A stretch of DNA of 45,247 nt, taken from positions 1-45,247 of the forward strand of contig NZ_LDTE01000058.1 of assembly GCF_001476905.1 (NCBI RefSeq), written 5' to 3'. Within the stretch, counting starts at the first letter, position 1. Each line of letters begins with the position of its first letter. Below are positions 18,246-26,354 of this stretch, one piece after another. The stretch comes from Sphingomonas sanguinis. Lineage in GTDB: Bacteria > Pseudomonadota > Alphaproteobacteria > Sphingomonadales > Sphingomonadaceae. Below the pieces are notes generated by a model. It did no database searches. It saw only the letters and a list, made by a program, of their open reading frames with translations, and was not told where the DNA came from. Both the position numbers and the translations under genes were made by a program.

Positions 18246-18794
18246 ATGGCTGAGAAGACGAAGATGCTGGCGGGCGAGCTTTACACCGCGAACGATCCTG
18301 AGCTCGCGGCGGATGCGGCGCGCGCCGCAGCATGGATGGCGCGGTACAATGGCATGATCGATGCCGCTCCCGACGATCGTGTGCGGCTGCTGCACGAGGG
18401 AATGGGGAGCGTCGGGCGAGGCGTGACCGTTCGGCCACCCTTCCATTGCGATTATGGCTACAACATCCACCTCGGGGAGGGCGTCTTCCTCAATTTCGGC
18501 TGCATCGTACTCGACGTCGTGCGGGTTGATATCGGAGCGGGCACGCTAATAGGTCCGGGCGTACAGATCCTCACCGCAGATCATCCGCGCGAGCCGGCAT
18601 TGCGGGCACAGGCACTGGAGTTCGGCCGGCCGATCCGGATCGGTGCCAATGTCTGGATCGGGGGCGGCGCACTGATCCTTCCAGGTGTGACGATCGGAGA
18701 CGATGCGATCGTGGGTGCCGGCAGCGTCGTCACCCGCGACGTCGGGGCGGGTGAGACGGTTGTCGGCAATCCGGCGCGCCTGGCGCGACGATGA
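18246..18794 (+). CDS. Sugar O-acetyltransferase (maltose/nodulation acetyltransferase type)
   Basis: This 182-residue enzyme belongs to the left-handed beta-helix acetyltransferases that move acetyl from acetyl-CoA to a sugar hydroxyl. The N-terminal Mac segment (MLAGELYTANDPEL, residues 6-19) is typical. Hexapeptide repeats follow (GVFLNFGCIVLDV, IGANVWIGGGALILPGVTIGDDAIVGAGSVV), with the catalytic His in ILTADHP and the closing VVGNPARLARR. I chose ATG 18246, 5 bp after the DUF1349 stop; upstream in-frame starts would lie inside that gene. The end overlaps the next gene by 4 bp (ATGATGG), so the three are one operon. The substrate is unknown. Confidence 0.9.
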   Translation: MAEKTKMLAGELYTANDPELAADAARAAAWMARYNGMIDAAPDDRVRLLHEGMGSVGRGVTVRPPFHCDYGYNIHLGEGVFLNFGCIVLDVVRVDIGAGTLIGPGVQILTADHPREPALRAQALEFGRPIRIGANVWIGGGALILPGVTIGDDAIVGAGSVVTRDVGAGETVVGNPARLARR

Positions 18795-19921
18795 TGGGAC
18801 GGCCTCTGATGGATGCGGGCCCGCGTCGCCGCGATGGTAAGGACCATTTCGAGGTGCTCGACGGGCTCCGTGGCACTGCGGCGCTGCTGGTGGTGGCGTT
18901 CCACATCCAGGGTATCACGGTGCTGTTTGACGCACCGCGCCTGCTGTTGCCGCACGCGTATCTGGCAGTCGATTTTTTCTTCGCCTTGTCGGGTTTTGTC
19001 GTCGGCTATGCCTATGACGATCGCTGGGGGACGATGTCGACGGCCCAGTTTCTGCGGCGCCGGCTGATCCGTCTGCACCCGCTTGTCGTGCTAGGCGCCA
19101 TTCTTGGACTACTCAGCTACGTGGCCGACCCATTCGCAGGCGACCGGCAGGCCGCGCCAGCGATCCTCGTCATGTGCGCCTTCGTCATGGCGGCGTTGGC
19201 CTTGCCGTCCGCTCCGCTGCCCAATCGACTGGGGGACAGTCACCCGTTGAACGCGCCAGCTTGGACGCTGTTTCAGGAATATGTCGGCAACCTCGCCTAT
19301 GCGTTGGTGTTGCGGCGGCTTGGGACGCGCGCGCTCGCCGTCGCGGTTGGTGTCGCAGGGCTGCTATCAGCGGCCATGGCGCTCACACTGGGGTCATATG
19401 ATACCGGCTGGGGCCTTGCGAATGCCTGGGGGGCGCCGGTGCGCCTAGCATACCCGTTTATGACGGGGCTGCTGCTGTTTCGCCTTCAGGATCGCTTGCC
19501 AAGGTGCCGCATCGGCTTCGTGCCGCTCAGTGTTGTTCTCGCGCTCGCCTTTGCCGCGCCAGTGTGGCCCGCCGTCGGCGACGTTAAGCTCAACGGCCTG
19601 TATCAGGCGCTCTGCGTGCTGGTGCTGTTTCCCGCGATCATCGTGCTGGGGCGGCATTCGCGCGGGAGCCCATCAATTAGGAGGTTGTGCCGCGCCGCAG
19701 GCATATTGTCCTACCCACTGTACATCACGCATTACCCATTCGTGTACCTCTACATGAATTGGATCTCCAACGGCCACGTGGCATCGGGATGCACAATATG
19801 GGTTCCAGCGGCGCTGTTCGTCTTCACTGTTGTTTTTGCCTTCGTCGCTTATCGATTATGGGATTTGCCGCTTCGCAGGGCCTTGCAGCGGCGGGATGGC
19901 GAACCGAGGGGCCACCTCTGA
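18791..19921 (+). CDS. Acyltransferase 3 family membrane protein (OafA/YrhL type)
   Basis: This 376-residue inner-membrane protein transfers acyl groups, usually acetyl, to surface or periplasmic glycans. The family start is clear (FEVLDGLRGTAALLVVAFH, with the conserved Arg and His), then YLAVDFFFALSGFVVGYAY and FLRRRLIRLHPL. About ten hydrophobic helices follow, ending with an ITHYPFVYLYM segment and a charged tail. It overlaps the acetyltransferase gene by 4 bp. With that enzyme and the DUF1349 protein it forms a TetR-controlled operon likely to modify a polysaccharide or glycolipid. Confidence 0.9.
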   Translation: MMGRPLMDAGPRRRDGKDHFEVLDGLRGTAALLVVAFHIQGITVLFDAPRLLLPHAYLAVDFFFALSGFVVGYAYDDRWGTMSTAQFLRRRLIRLHPLVVLGAILGLLSYVADPFAGDRQAAPAILVMCAFVMAALALPSAPLPNRLGDSHPLNAPAWTLFQEYVGNLAYALVLRRLGTRALAVAVGVAGLLSAAMALTLGSYDTGWGLANAWGAPVRLAYPFMTGLLLFRLQDRLPRCRIGFVPLSVVLALAFAAPVWPAVGDVKLNGLYQALCVLVLFPAIIVLGRHSRGSPSIRRLCRAAGILSYPLYITHYPFVYLYMNWISNGHVASGCTIWVPAALFVFTVVFAFVAYRLWDLPLRRALQRRDGEPRGHL

Positions 19922-20376
19922 GCTGTTCCGTGGGACGCTAGATACGGGCGAATATCGGGAGCTCGATCATGGTGTGGCATCTCGAGCGCGTGAGCGGTCG
20001 TGACAGGGCAAGAGGGCCTCACCCCTGCTGCTCGGCCGTGTGTGACACTCGACGAGTAGGTAGGCGCCGTTTCTACATCGAGCCCCTAATCATCTAACGC
20101 AAACCGTGGGTTATTTCTCGGCGTTAAAGTGAACGAATGACGGAAGTTGGAACGCGGGCAAGGTGCTGCGAATGGCCGCATGTGGGTCTGTGCGACAGAA
20201 GGGAAGGGTGGCCGCTTAGGCCCAAATCTTGTCGTTCTACTTCCACCAAGGCTTGGGCACGCTCGTAATACCATCTAGGCGGTACGGCTTTAAGGCTCTG
20301 ACTTACCCTTTTCTGTGAGAAGGTGACCATGCGCCGATACGTCTCATCGTCCGCCCCGGGAGCCCCCTTTGACAGC
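19922..20376. other. Gene-free interval between convergent genes
   Basis: Between the end of the acyltransferase gene and the end of the leftward cysteine-rich gene I see no supported gene. The leftward ORF covering 20124-20453 is mostly out of frame with the cysteine-rich gene it overlaps and has no domain-like content. The stretch holds the 60-bp repeat copy at 20129-20188. Confidence 0.5.
20129..20188 (+). repeat. 60-bp dispersed intergenic repeat, copy 3
   Basis: This copy begins GTGAACGAATGACGGAA, contains CGAATGGCCGCATG and ends GTGGGTC. It matches the 16821 copy at 38 of 60 positions, ungapped, with both ends conserved and the middle variable. It lies between two convergent genes. Confidence 0.55.
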
Positions 20377-20736
20377 CTAGCGATCGATGTAGTTAGGCGA
20401 TAGCGGACCTGTCGGATCGGAGATAGGCCGATCCGAATCTTGGTCCGGCTCATATGCGATCACCCATTGCGGATAACCTTCTGGCGACATGGTGATGTCG
20501 GCATGCCCTACCGGGTCGTTGCCGGTCTCTATCCACCCCGCCCCGTGGCAATAATCGCAGATTGCCCGCTTGCACCGGAAGCTGACAAGATCGATCTCGG
20601 TGTTCCATTGCCCATACCCTCGGCAGATCGGGCATTTTGCATCCAGGGTGCCGTTTCGTGGCTGAAGCGGGATGATGTCGAAAGCATGGGGGCTGTTCGG
20701 TCCGTCGCAGTAGACGACGTTGCTGGCATGGGCGAT
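20377..20736 (-). CDS. Small cysteine-rich (two CxxC pairs) protein with unclear start
   Basis: The leftward frame ending at the TAG at 20377-20379 encodes a plausible compact protein: VVYCDGPNSPHAFDIIPL, then CPICRGYGQWNTEIDL, FRCKRAICDYCHGAGWIETG and SPEGYPQWVIAYEP. The paired CxxC motifs with GxG (CPICRGYG, CDYCHGAG) resemble a DnaJ-type zinc-binding knuckle, so a small zinc protein is likely. The start is the problem: the frame is open back to the TAA at 20769-20767 but has no ATG, GTG or TTG before the conserved part. An ATG at 20729 lies one frame off, behind a good AGGAGA. Either an ATC start (20736) is used or one base has been lost near the start. Treat as gene or very recent pseudogene. 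Confidence 0.6.
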   Translation of the reverse strand: MAHASNVVYCDGPNSPHAFDIIPLQPRNGTLDAKCPICRGYGQWNTEIDLVSFRCKRAICDYCHGAGWIETGNDPVGHADITMSPEGYPQWVIAYEPDQDSDRPISDPTGPLSPNYIDR

Positions 20737-20810
20737 CGGTCTTCTCCTACACTCTCGCCGAACGAATTACCCGACTTGGGGTTGCCGCCGTCGTGACGGC
20801 GTGCATCGCG

Positions 20811-21293
20811 TTACGCAGTAGCTGCGTTGTCGTCGTCAGGCTTCACCTCACCACTATCTTTGCGGATGAAACTGATCTTGCCCTGCGTCTCCAAGATAGC
20901 CCAGGCGACCTGATTCATGTGAGCGATACCCGCTAGGCGCATCTCGGCTTCGACCTCTGCGCGCGTGATGCGGTCGCGGCGGAGATTCGCCTTGATCAGT
21001 TCGCCATCTCGAATGATGACCTGCGGCCGACCATCCAAGAGCGTTTCCAGCCTGGGCGAGAGATAGGTCGCCCAGCTCATTACTAAGGCCCAGAAGGCGA
21101 ACGTGGCGATCGCCAGGATCGATCCCGTGAGGCTGAAGTCGTTATGCGTGACGCCTTGCTGGACCAGGTCGCCCATCACCACGATGACCACCAATTCGAA
21201 TGGCGTAAGCTGGCCGATCTCGCGTTTCCCCAGCAACCGCAGCAACAAGTAGAGCGCCGCGAATGTGACGGAAGCCCGCAGGACGATGTCCAT
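20811..21293 (-). CDS. DUF421 (YetF-type) membrane protein
   Basis: This 160-residue inner-membrane protein matches DUF421. It starts with hydrophobic helices and the hallmark LLRLLGKREIGQLTPFELVVIVVMGDL. A second membrane segment follows (ILAIATFAFWALVMSW), then the soluble domain with LLDGRPQVIIRDGELIKANLRRDRITRAEVEAEMR. The function of the family is not settled. Its ATG shares one base with the TAA of the upstream gene, so both are read as one unit. The tail after residue 150 is acidic and poorly conserved in look. Confidence 0.9.
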   Translation of the reverse strand: MDIVLRASVTFAALYLLLRLLGKREIGQLTPFELVVIVVMGDLVQQGVTHNDFSLTGSILAIATFAFWALVMSWATYLSPRLETLLDGRPQVIIRDGELIKANLRRDRITRAEVEAEMRLAGIAHMNQVAWAILETQGKISFIRKDSGEVKPDDDNAATA

Positions 21294-21829
21294 TATGGAA
21301 GGACTCGGATGGTGACATGGGCGTGGGTCAGGGGGGTGTCGTCATCCAGAAGTGTGACGTTTCCTGAAACGCGCCCGATCAGTGGTGGATTTGTCTGGCC
21401 GTCTATTTTGACCTCCAACGTCTCCCCCGCTTTCAGTGGGCCGTATTCAAAGCGATACTGTCCGTCCTTGAAGCTCTCGTTGGCGGGGGCTGGGACCTGG
21501 CTGTTGATGGTCAGATCGCGCCATAGGGACGCGTCCACCCCGATCACCGGCTTGGTAATGGCTTGTCGGGCGGTGACCCGGATGTGGGTCTCGAAAAATA
21601 AGCCGCTGCGTAGCGGACGGGCAATCTTGAGCTCCAATGAAGCGGCGGGAGCAGAGACAGATGTCACGGGCGCAGGTGCACCGCCGAGCAGTCCACTCGC
21701 CGCAACGGCCATAGCCGTGCCTAGCACGATGAATGCGAGCAAACTGGCATGCGCCCGAAGCCCTCTCACGGGTACGACATGGCGCTCTTCAATGCCGTCA
21801 GGCAGGTCGGTGTTACCCAGCTGCGTCAT
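21293..21829 (-). CDS. Single-pass membrane protein paired with DUF421
   Basis: This 178-residue protein has a cytoplasmic N-terminus of about 28 residues, one hydrophobic helix (LLAFIVLGTAMAVAASGLL, about 30-48) and an extracytoplasmic beta-rich domain of about 125 residues (FFETHIRVTARQAI, QYRFEYGPLKAGETLEVKIDG, THAHVTIRVLP). I recognise no named family; the domain reads like an immunoglobulin-like fold. Its stop overlaps the DUF421 start by one base. The coupling suggests the two work as one membrane complex. Confidence 0.78.
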   Translation of the reverse strand: MTQLGNTDLPDGIEERHVVPVRGLRAHASLLAFIVLGTAMAVAASGLLGGAPAPVTSVSAPAASLELKIARPLRSGLFFETHIRVTARQAITKPVIGVDASLWRDLTINSQVPAPANESFKDGQYRFEYGPLKAGETLEVKIDGQTNPPLIGRVSGNVTLLDDDTPLTHAHVTIRVLP

Positions 21830-21924
21830 CGAGCCGTCTTGTCTCGCAGACGTGTAGGCACAACGTCATATGATTCGGTCCTGGGGTCCATCCAATCATG
21901 GGGCATAAGGCCCTCATGGGTGAG

Positions 21925-22644
21925 TTAATGCAATAAACTCAGGTCAATAAGGCGCGGCTGGGATGATCCCACGTCCTTGCCATCTTGCTGAAGCCGAGGC
22001 GACGACAGCTCCATTGTAAGACGGATGACCGGCGTCGCGCCGTCACCAATCGCACGCTGCGGCGCTACAAGCGCACGGCTAGCCCATCGCACCGCTAAAT
22101 CGATCGCCGCGTCACTGACCCGTTCAGCGATCAGGCCGATGGCGATCCCGGCCAGAACATCGCCCGCATAATGCGTTCCGCGCGGTACCTGTACGACGGA
22201 CACTGACAGTGCCGCGCCACGGGCGGCGACCGCATGATCTGGATATGCCCGCGCAATTGCCTCTCCGACCGCGACCGCACCAGCACTGTGGCCGGACGGG
22301 AATGAATTCTCCTCGTGACGGTCGCTATCACCTTCCCGCACCCGTGGATCATCACCGTCTTTCGGGCGCCTACGGTTGATCACGGCTTTAATCCTGCTCT
22401 TGGCCCAGGTGGCAAGCGTGTGAGCCGCCAGTATCCTGAAGCCGGTGCTGGTGAGGTGAATATCCCGTCGGGCGATACCATCCGCGACCGTGGCGGCGCA
22501 GATCATCCGCATTGGTGGCTGATCACCGATCTCGCTGGCGGCGCCAACCAGCCGCACTGGCCAGCTATCGCGCTTGTCGTTCACTTCTGAGGTAATTTTA
22601 TGGTCGGCCTGTTCGACAGCGGTAGGTTTGCGTGCCCCATTCAT
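21925..22644 (-). CDS. PAP2-family membrane-associated phosphatase
   Basis: This 239-residue protein belongs to the PAP2/type 2 phosphatidic acid phosphatase superfamily. The three signature motifs are present: K86 to P94 (KAVINRRRP), P116 to H119 (PSGH), and R155, H158 and D162 (RGTHYAGD). The catalytic His pair H119 and H158 is intact. It probably removes phosphate from a lipid or isoprenoid phosphate. Membrane segments are weak, with the clearest around VLAGIAIGLIA, so it may be peripheral. The gene stands alone; the nearest leftward neighbour upstream ends 586 bp away. Confidence 0.88.
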   Translation of the reverse strand: MNGARKPTAVEQADHKITSEVNDKRDSWPVRLVGAASEIGDQPPMRMICAATVADGIARRDIHLTSTGFRILAAHTLATWAKSRIKAVINRRRPKDGDDPRVREGDSDRHEENSFPSGHSAGAVAVGEAIARAYPDHAVAARGAALSVSVVQVPRGTHYAGDVLAGIAIGLIAERVSDAAIDLAVRWASRALVAPQRAIGDGATPVIRLTMELSSPRLQQDGKDVGSSQPRLIDLSLLH

Positions 22645-23229
22645 CGCCGTTCAACAGATGAATCAATCCGTTGGCTCCGTCAGGCCATGTAAGAATGCAC
22701 TGTTTTATTGAATGCCTTTTGCCTTAGGCGGCCTACCGCCGATAATTCTGTAAAATGTATCTATCCCCCTGCCGATGATCGCTTCGTCTCGCCCCAGACT
22801 TTTCGGCCCGGGCTTTCTCATTCCATGAGCCTTTTCGAGACAGCTGGTAGGACAGGGGACCGGGCAGCGGCCTATTATCTCCCCGGCTGCGAACATGAAT
22901 GAGCGGCAGAAGGCGGGGAGTCAAACAGAGATCGCGAATGACCGAAAGTGGGTCCTTGCGGCCGCTGGGCTGCCCGGCCGGTAGCGAGCCATTTCCGGCC
23001 ATTCGGTGAATCGGCTCGGCATCCAGACCGGCCGATCCGCCAACGCTCAGCAGTCCCGTTTCTCCATGTTCAACAGACCGTTTTGGGGAAACCGCAATCG
23101 GGAACACATTTCGGGAAGGCCGGCCCGCCGGACGATTGAGGAAGACGGGAGTTGCCTGAGCCGTCCCGTTCGACCTTCGTTTATGGGATTGTCTGACCGC
23201 CGATGGGTGCGAGTAAGACTGCCGATGTA
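22645..23229. other. Long gene-free interval with 60-bp repeat copy
   Basis: These 585 bp lie between the retropepsin-like gene and the PAP2 gene, both leftward. Leftward ORFs at 22733-23233 and 22705-22896 exist but show no domain-like content or good start. The 60-bp repeat copy at 22895-22954 is followed by GC-rich sequence with short inverted pieces around GCCGGCC (23118-23125). A PAP2 promoter should lie near its left end. Confidence 0.5.
22895..22954 (+). repeat. 60-bp dispersed intergenic repeat, copy 4
   Basis: This copy begins ATGAATGAGCGGCAGAA, contains CGAATGACCG at 22935-22944 and ends GTGGGTC. It is the closest relative of the 16821 copy (44 of 60). Unlike the other copies it sits between two genes read in the same direction. 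Confidence 0.6.
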
Positions 23230-24201
23230 TCACCGAGCCGAGGCGGATGGTACGGCCGGTGCTTCGATGGGGATAAGGAAGAGTTTTTTCTGGTCCACAT
23301 CCAAAATGAAGTCAGCCTTCGAAAGAAACGTCATGCCGAGCAGGCCGTCACTTGTTCCCGGCAGCTTTTCGCCCACGGATACGCTGATAGGGTTGACGCT
23401 GACCTGTCCCAGTACAAGCGACGCATTTGATACCGATCTGCCGGTTCTCGCGACCCCGTCAAGCGACGCTGTCTTGCCTTCCTTGGCACTTGTGCCGGTT
23501 GGAACGACCCGCGCCCATGCCCTGTCCGAAAGGCGGATCGTGCCGTTATAGCCCATGTCGACCTTTAGGGAGACCGCTTGGCCGTTTATCTTGGCGAACA
23601 CTTGGTTGCCATCGATCAGCGGGAGGGTGGCAACTTTAACGCGGGGCGTGATATCGCCGGACTTAGCCAAGATCATCTGCTTGCGGCTGTTCTGAATCAG
23701 GACGGCCATCCGGTCCAGGTAATCGCCGCCGATGATCGCCTGCACCGGGCGACCAACCAGACGGCTGAACGGCTGCATATCGATGGCCACCACCGAACCG
23801 TTGAAGGTGACCTGACCCGGCACCACGATGCTGGTGCCCTTGACCAACCGCTCGTCCAGCGACGCGGCGCCGAGATCGAGCTTTCCGACGATCGGTCCGA
23901 CCGTCAAACCAATTGATTTGGCATAGGTAAGATCGATCACGGTGTGGCCACAGGCATTGTCCAGCATGGCCCAAGCGTCGTGCCCATTTACTGTAACCTT
24001 CAAGAATACGACGTCGTCGCTGGTGTCGATCGGCGTCGGGCTTGAATTTGCTTCGCTTAGGAATGTGATGCTATGTTCCAGCGTTGCTTCCGGAGTAGCC
24101 TGAGCGTTCGCTGAAGGCGCTGCATGAGTCGGGGCAGCGACCGATGCTATCGCTAATATTGACATCGATACGGAGCGTAGCAGTTGCATCATACTTGCCA
24201 T
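23230..24201 (-). CDS. Exported retropepsin-like aspartic protease with altered active-site motif
   Basis: This 323-residue protein has a signal peptide (to about residue 28, ending APTHAAPS) and two retropepsin-like units. The first active-site loop reads AMLDNACGHTVID (Asp81), where the family usually has D-T-G-A-S. The second reads LKVDMGYNGTIRL (Asp215). A GLLGMTFLSKADFILD flap-like segment and a DQKKLFLIP end are typical of bacterial gag-asp proteins. Both catalytic Asp are kept but the neighbouring Thr-Gly is changed in the first loop, so activity may be altered. An AGGA lies close before ATG 24201; ATGs at 24192 and 24189 are alternatives. It stands alone, about 90 bp from the end of the insertion sequence. 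Confidence 0.82.
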   Translation of the reverse strand: MASMMQLLRSVSMSILAIASVAAPTHAAPSANAQATPEATLEHSITFLSEANSSPTPIDTSDDVVFLKVTVNGHDAWAMLDNACGHTVIDLTYAKSIGLTVGPIVGKLDLGAASLDERLVKGTSIVVPGQVTFNGSVVAIDMQPFSRLVGRPVQAIIGGDYLDRMAVLIQNSRKQMILAKSGDITPRVKVATLPLIDGNQVFAKINGQAVSLKVDMGYNGTIRLSDRAWARVVPTGTSAKEGKTASLDGVARTGRSVSNASLVLGQVSVNPISVSVGEKLPGTSDGLLGMTFLSKADFILDVDQKKLFLIPIEAPAVPSASAR

Positions 24202-24293
24202 TCTTCCTGATATTGCGGTGATCGTACCCTGGTCTTCTGGCCATCACCAGCCTGCTCACCACGGAATGATTATCTTGTCCCGTTTCCCGATCT

Positions 24294-24318
24294 AGACCGT
24301 GCGGAAACTCATCGGCTG
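24294..24318. repeat. Left terminal inverted repeat of the IS1182 element
   Basis: This end matches the reverse complement of 25918-25942 at 22 of 25 positions; the shared core is GTGCGGAAACTC. It marks the boundary beyond the 3' end of the transposase gene. Confidence 0.8.
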
Positions 24319-24450
24319 GCTGCCACCTGATGGTTCTCGCGTCTGGCCGGGTCAGAGATCACCCAGATCCGGGTTTGCGGCGGTGCTGGCGCTGCAATGG
24401 CTTCATGGGCGGCATGTCTGGCGCAGCGTCGACCCAAATAGCGCCCCGGA

Positions 24451-25881
24451 TCAGACCCGCACCGCCCGGATCATGCTCGGCACGCCGATGAGGGTGATGG
24501 CCCGTCTGAGGTTGTAGACGAGCGCGGTCAGGCTGAACTCGCCACGAACCTTCTCCAGCCCGCGCATGAGGAACGCGCCTTGGTTCATCCACTGCTTGAT
24601 CGAGCCGAACGGGTGTTCGACCGTTTCCCGACGGACATTCAGGATATCAGGGCTGGCCGCGAGCCGCTTTGCCATGCGCTCGAGCACCGCCTCGTTCTCC
24701 CAGCGGTTGATGCGCCGCCAGCGGCCCCCGGTACAGCGTGCCCTGATCGTGCAGGCGGCACAGGCGGCGGGGCTGGAATACTGGATCGACACGTGGCCGT
24801 TCGTCACCGAGCGGTAGCGGGTGTCGAGAAGCCGGCCGCCGGGACAATGGTAGGCGTCGGCTGCCGAATTGTAGCGGAACCGCTCCTTGGGAAATCGGCC
24901 GTTGGCGACGGCGGTGCCGCGCTCGGGTCGAGCGACATAGGGTGTGATGCCAGCCGCCTCGCACGCCTCGATGTCCTCGCCCTTGTAATACCCCATGTCC
25001 GCCACGGTATCGATGCGTTCGACGCCAAGTGCCTCCCTGGCCGCGCCGGCGGTCATCGCTAGTAGGCCCATGTCGGTGGCGGCATTGGTGACGTGCTGTT
25101 CGACGATCAGCTTGTGCTTCGCATCGACCGCCACCTGCGCGTTGTAGCCGACAATGGTCTTCTGACCCGTGACCATCGCGCGCGCATCCGTGTCGGTCAG
25201 CGAGACTTGGCTCTCGCCGCTGGCGGTCAGCTGCTCCAGCATCGCCGCCTGCGCCTGCCGCCGCGCCCGCACCGTCGCGATCTTCGCGGCCAGTGCCTCG
25301 CGGCGACCGGGGCCATGGCCGTCCTCGCCACGGTCGATGGCGTCCAGCTCGGCCAGATACCCCTCGAGCCGCTCGTCGGCCGCGGCGATGTACCTGGCCA
25401 GCTTGCTGCTGGAGAAGTTGCGTCCCGGATTGTTCACCGCCTTCAGTCTCGTGCCGTCCACCGCCAGCAACTCGCGCCCGAACAGGTCGAGCCTGCGGCA
25501 CAGGGTGACGAAGGCGCGGAACACCGCCTTGAACGCGCCCCGGTTGTCGCGGCGGAAGTCGGCGATGGTCTTGTAGTCCGGCCGAAGCCCGCGCAGCAGC
25601 CAGATCAGCTCGAGGTTACGCGTCGCCTCCGCCTCCAACCGCCGGCTCGACCGCACCCGGTTGAGATAGCCGTAGAGATACAGCTTGAGCATGTCGGCCG
25701 GATGATAGCCGGGGCGTCCCGTTGCCTTCGGTTGCGCCCGCACAAAGCCGGCCTCGGCCAGATCGAGGTCGTCCACGAACACGTCGATGAACCGCACCGG
25801 GCTGTCCGCCCCCACATAGTCCTCGACCGACGCCGGCAGCAGCAGCGCCTGCTCGCGCGCATGACCCTCGATATACGCCAT
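24451..25881 (-). CDS. IS1182-family DDE transposase
   Basis: This 476-residue transposase shows the DUF772-type N-terminal domain (PVRFIDVFVDDLDLAEAGF, GRPGYHPADMLKLYLYGYLN) and a DDE core. The expected acidic residues are the Asp in LLAVDGTRLKA, the Asp in DTVADMGYYKGEDIE, and the Glu in ETVEHPFGSIKQWM. A cysteine cluster (CPGG, CAACTIRARC) sits before the last motif, as usual in this family. The reading frame is uninterrupted, so the element may be active. ATG 25881 is preferred to GTG 25887. Confidence 0.93.
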   Translation of the reverse strand: MAYIEGHAREQALLLPASVEDYVGADSPVRFIDVFVDDLDLAEAGFVRAQPKATGRPGYHPADMLKLYLYGYLNRVRSSRRLEAEATRNLELIWLLRGLRPDYKTIADFRRDNRGAFKAVFRAFVTLCRRLDLFGRELLAVDGTRLKAVNNPGRNFSSSKLARYIAAADERLEGYLAELDAIDRGEDGHGPGRREALAAKIATVRARRQAQAAMLEQLTASGESQVSLTDTDARAMVTGQKTIVGYNAQVAVDAKHKLIVEQHVTNAATDMGLLAMTAGAAREALGVERIDTVADMGYYKGEDIEACEAAGITPYVARPERGTAVANGRFPKERFRYNSAADAYHCPGGRLLDTRYRSVTNGHVSIQYSSPAACAACTIRARCTGGRWRRINRWENEAVLERMAKRLAASPDILNVRRETVEHPFGSIKQWMNQGAFLMRGLEKVRGEFSLTALVYNLRRAITLIGVPSMIRAVRV

Positions 25882-25917
25882 GAACACAGCATACGCCCGT
25901 CAGCGGTTCGATGGAAT

Positions 25918-25942
25918 CAGCCGGCGAGTTTCCGCACAGTCT
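25918..25942. repeat. Right terminal inverted repeat of the IS1182 element
   Basis: This end contains GAGTTTCCGCAC, the complement of the core in the left end. It lies 36 bp upstream of the transposase ATG. The truncated ATPase gene begins 42 bp beyond it. Confidence 0.8.
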
Positions 25943-25984
25943 GCGATCGTTTTCGGGAGGGCGGGTCTTAGCCATAAGGATCAT

Positions 25985-26164
25985 ATGACCAACCACCTTC
26001 ACATCATCACCGGCGGGCCTGGACCGGGCAGAATGAGTTTGATCGACGCGCTAGCAGCTGAGGGTTTGAACGAATTGTCCTTGTTTCTTTTCCTCTTTCC
26101 TCAGAGGGGCGGCTTCCCCGTTCTTCGTTTCGAAAGCCCAACCGGCGGCGGATGCGCCGGGTAA
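25985..26164 (+). pseudogene. Truncated N-terminus of an AAA_28-type P-loop ATPase
   Basis: The ORF begins MTNHLHIITGGPGPGRMSLIDALAAEG, which looks like the first 28 residues of AAA_28-type ATPases that start with a beta-strand and a GGPGSGKTTLIDAL P-loop. Here the P-loop reads GGPGPGRMS, so the invariant Lys is lost. After residue 28 the sequence turns into low-quality coding and stops at 26164, far short of the usual 170-190 residues. The rest of the gene is not seen in this window. It is a decayed stump next to the insertion sequence; the break at about 26070 may be a boundary of the mobilisable block to the right. Confidence 0.6.
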
Positions 26165-26354
26165 TGGACTTGTCTTCGAGGTCCGGACGTGTGTGGCAGC
26201 GCTGTCGATGCGCAGAGCGATCGCGCCGCGCGAATGCGGCGGTGCCGGTAGGGCAAGAGTGCGGCCCGCCTGCGAACTCGGCCGTAGTGACCACAATGAT
26301 GCTGGTCAGCGACGGATCTGGGACCGGTGCGCTGAGCACCGGCCCCACAATCGA

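Larger units (their letters stand above)
24294..25942 (-). mobile_element. IS1182-family insertion sequence
   Basis: This element of about 1649 bp is bounded by imperfect 25-bp terminal inverted repeats: left 24294-24318 (AGACCGTGCGGAAACTC...) and right 25918-25942 (reverse complement AGACTGTGCGGAAACTC...). They agree at 22 of 25 positions. One transposase gene fills most of it. The outer ends may be a base or two off. I could not identify a certain target duplication in the flanks. The family follows from the transposase. Confidence 0.85.

Noticed and set aside
22705..23233. Two leftward ORFs between the PAP2 and retropepsin genes
   Set aside because: They overlap in different frames, cross the 60-bp repeat and have no conserved-looking stretch; a 38-residue piece starting MRKPGPKSLGRDE was considered but cannot be supported.
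24286..25950. A target duplication flanking the IS1182 element (GATC-like on both sides)
   Set aside because: The short matches are not at equal distance from the two ends, so they cannot be called a duplication.
25093..25971. 292-codon rightward ORF opposite the transposase gene
   Set aside because: Antisense shadow of the IS1182 transposase.
26007..26348. Leftward 113-codon ORF between the IS and the 449-residue orphan gene
   Set aside because: Low-complexity, basic composition and overlapping ORFs in other frames; no start signal.
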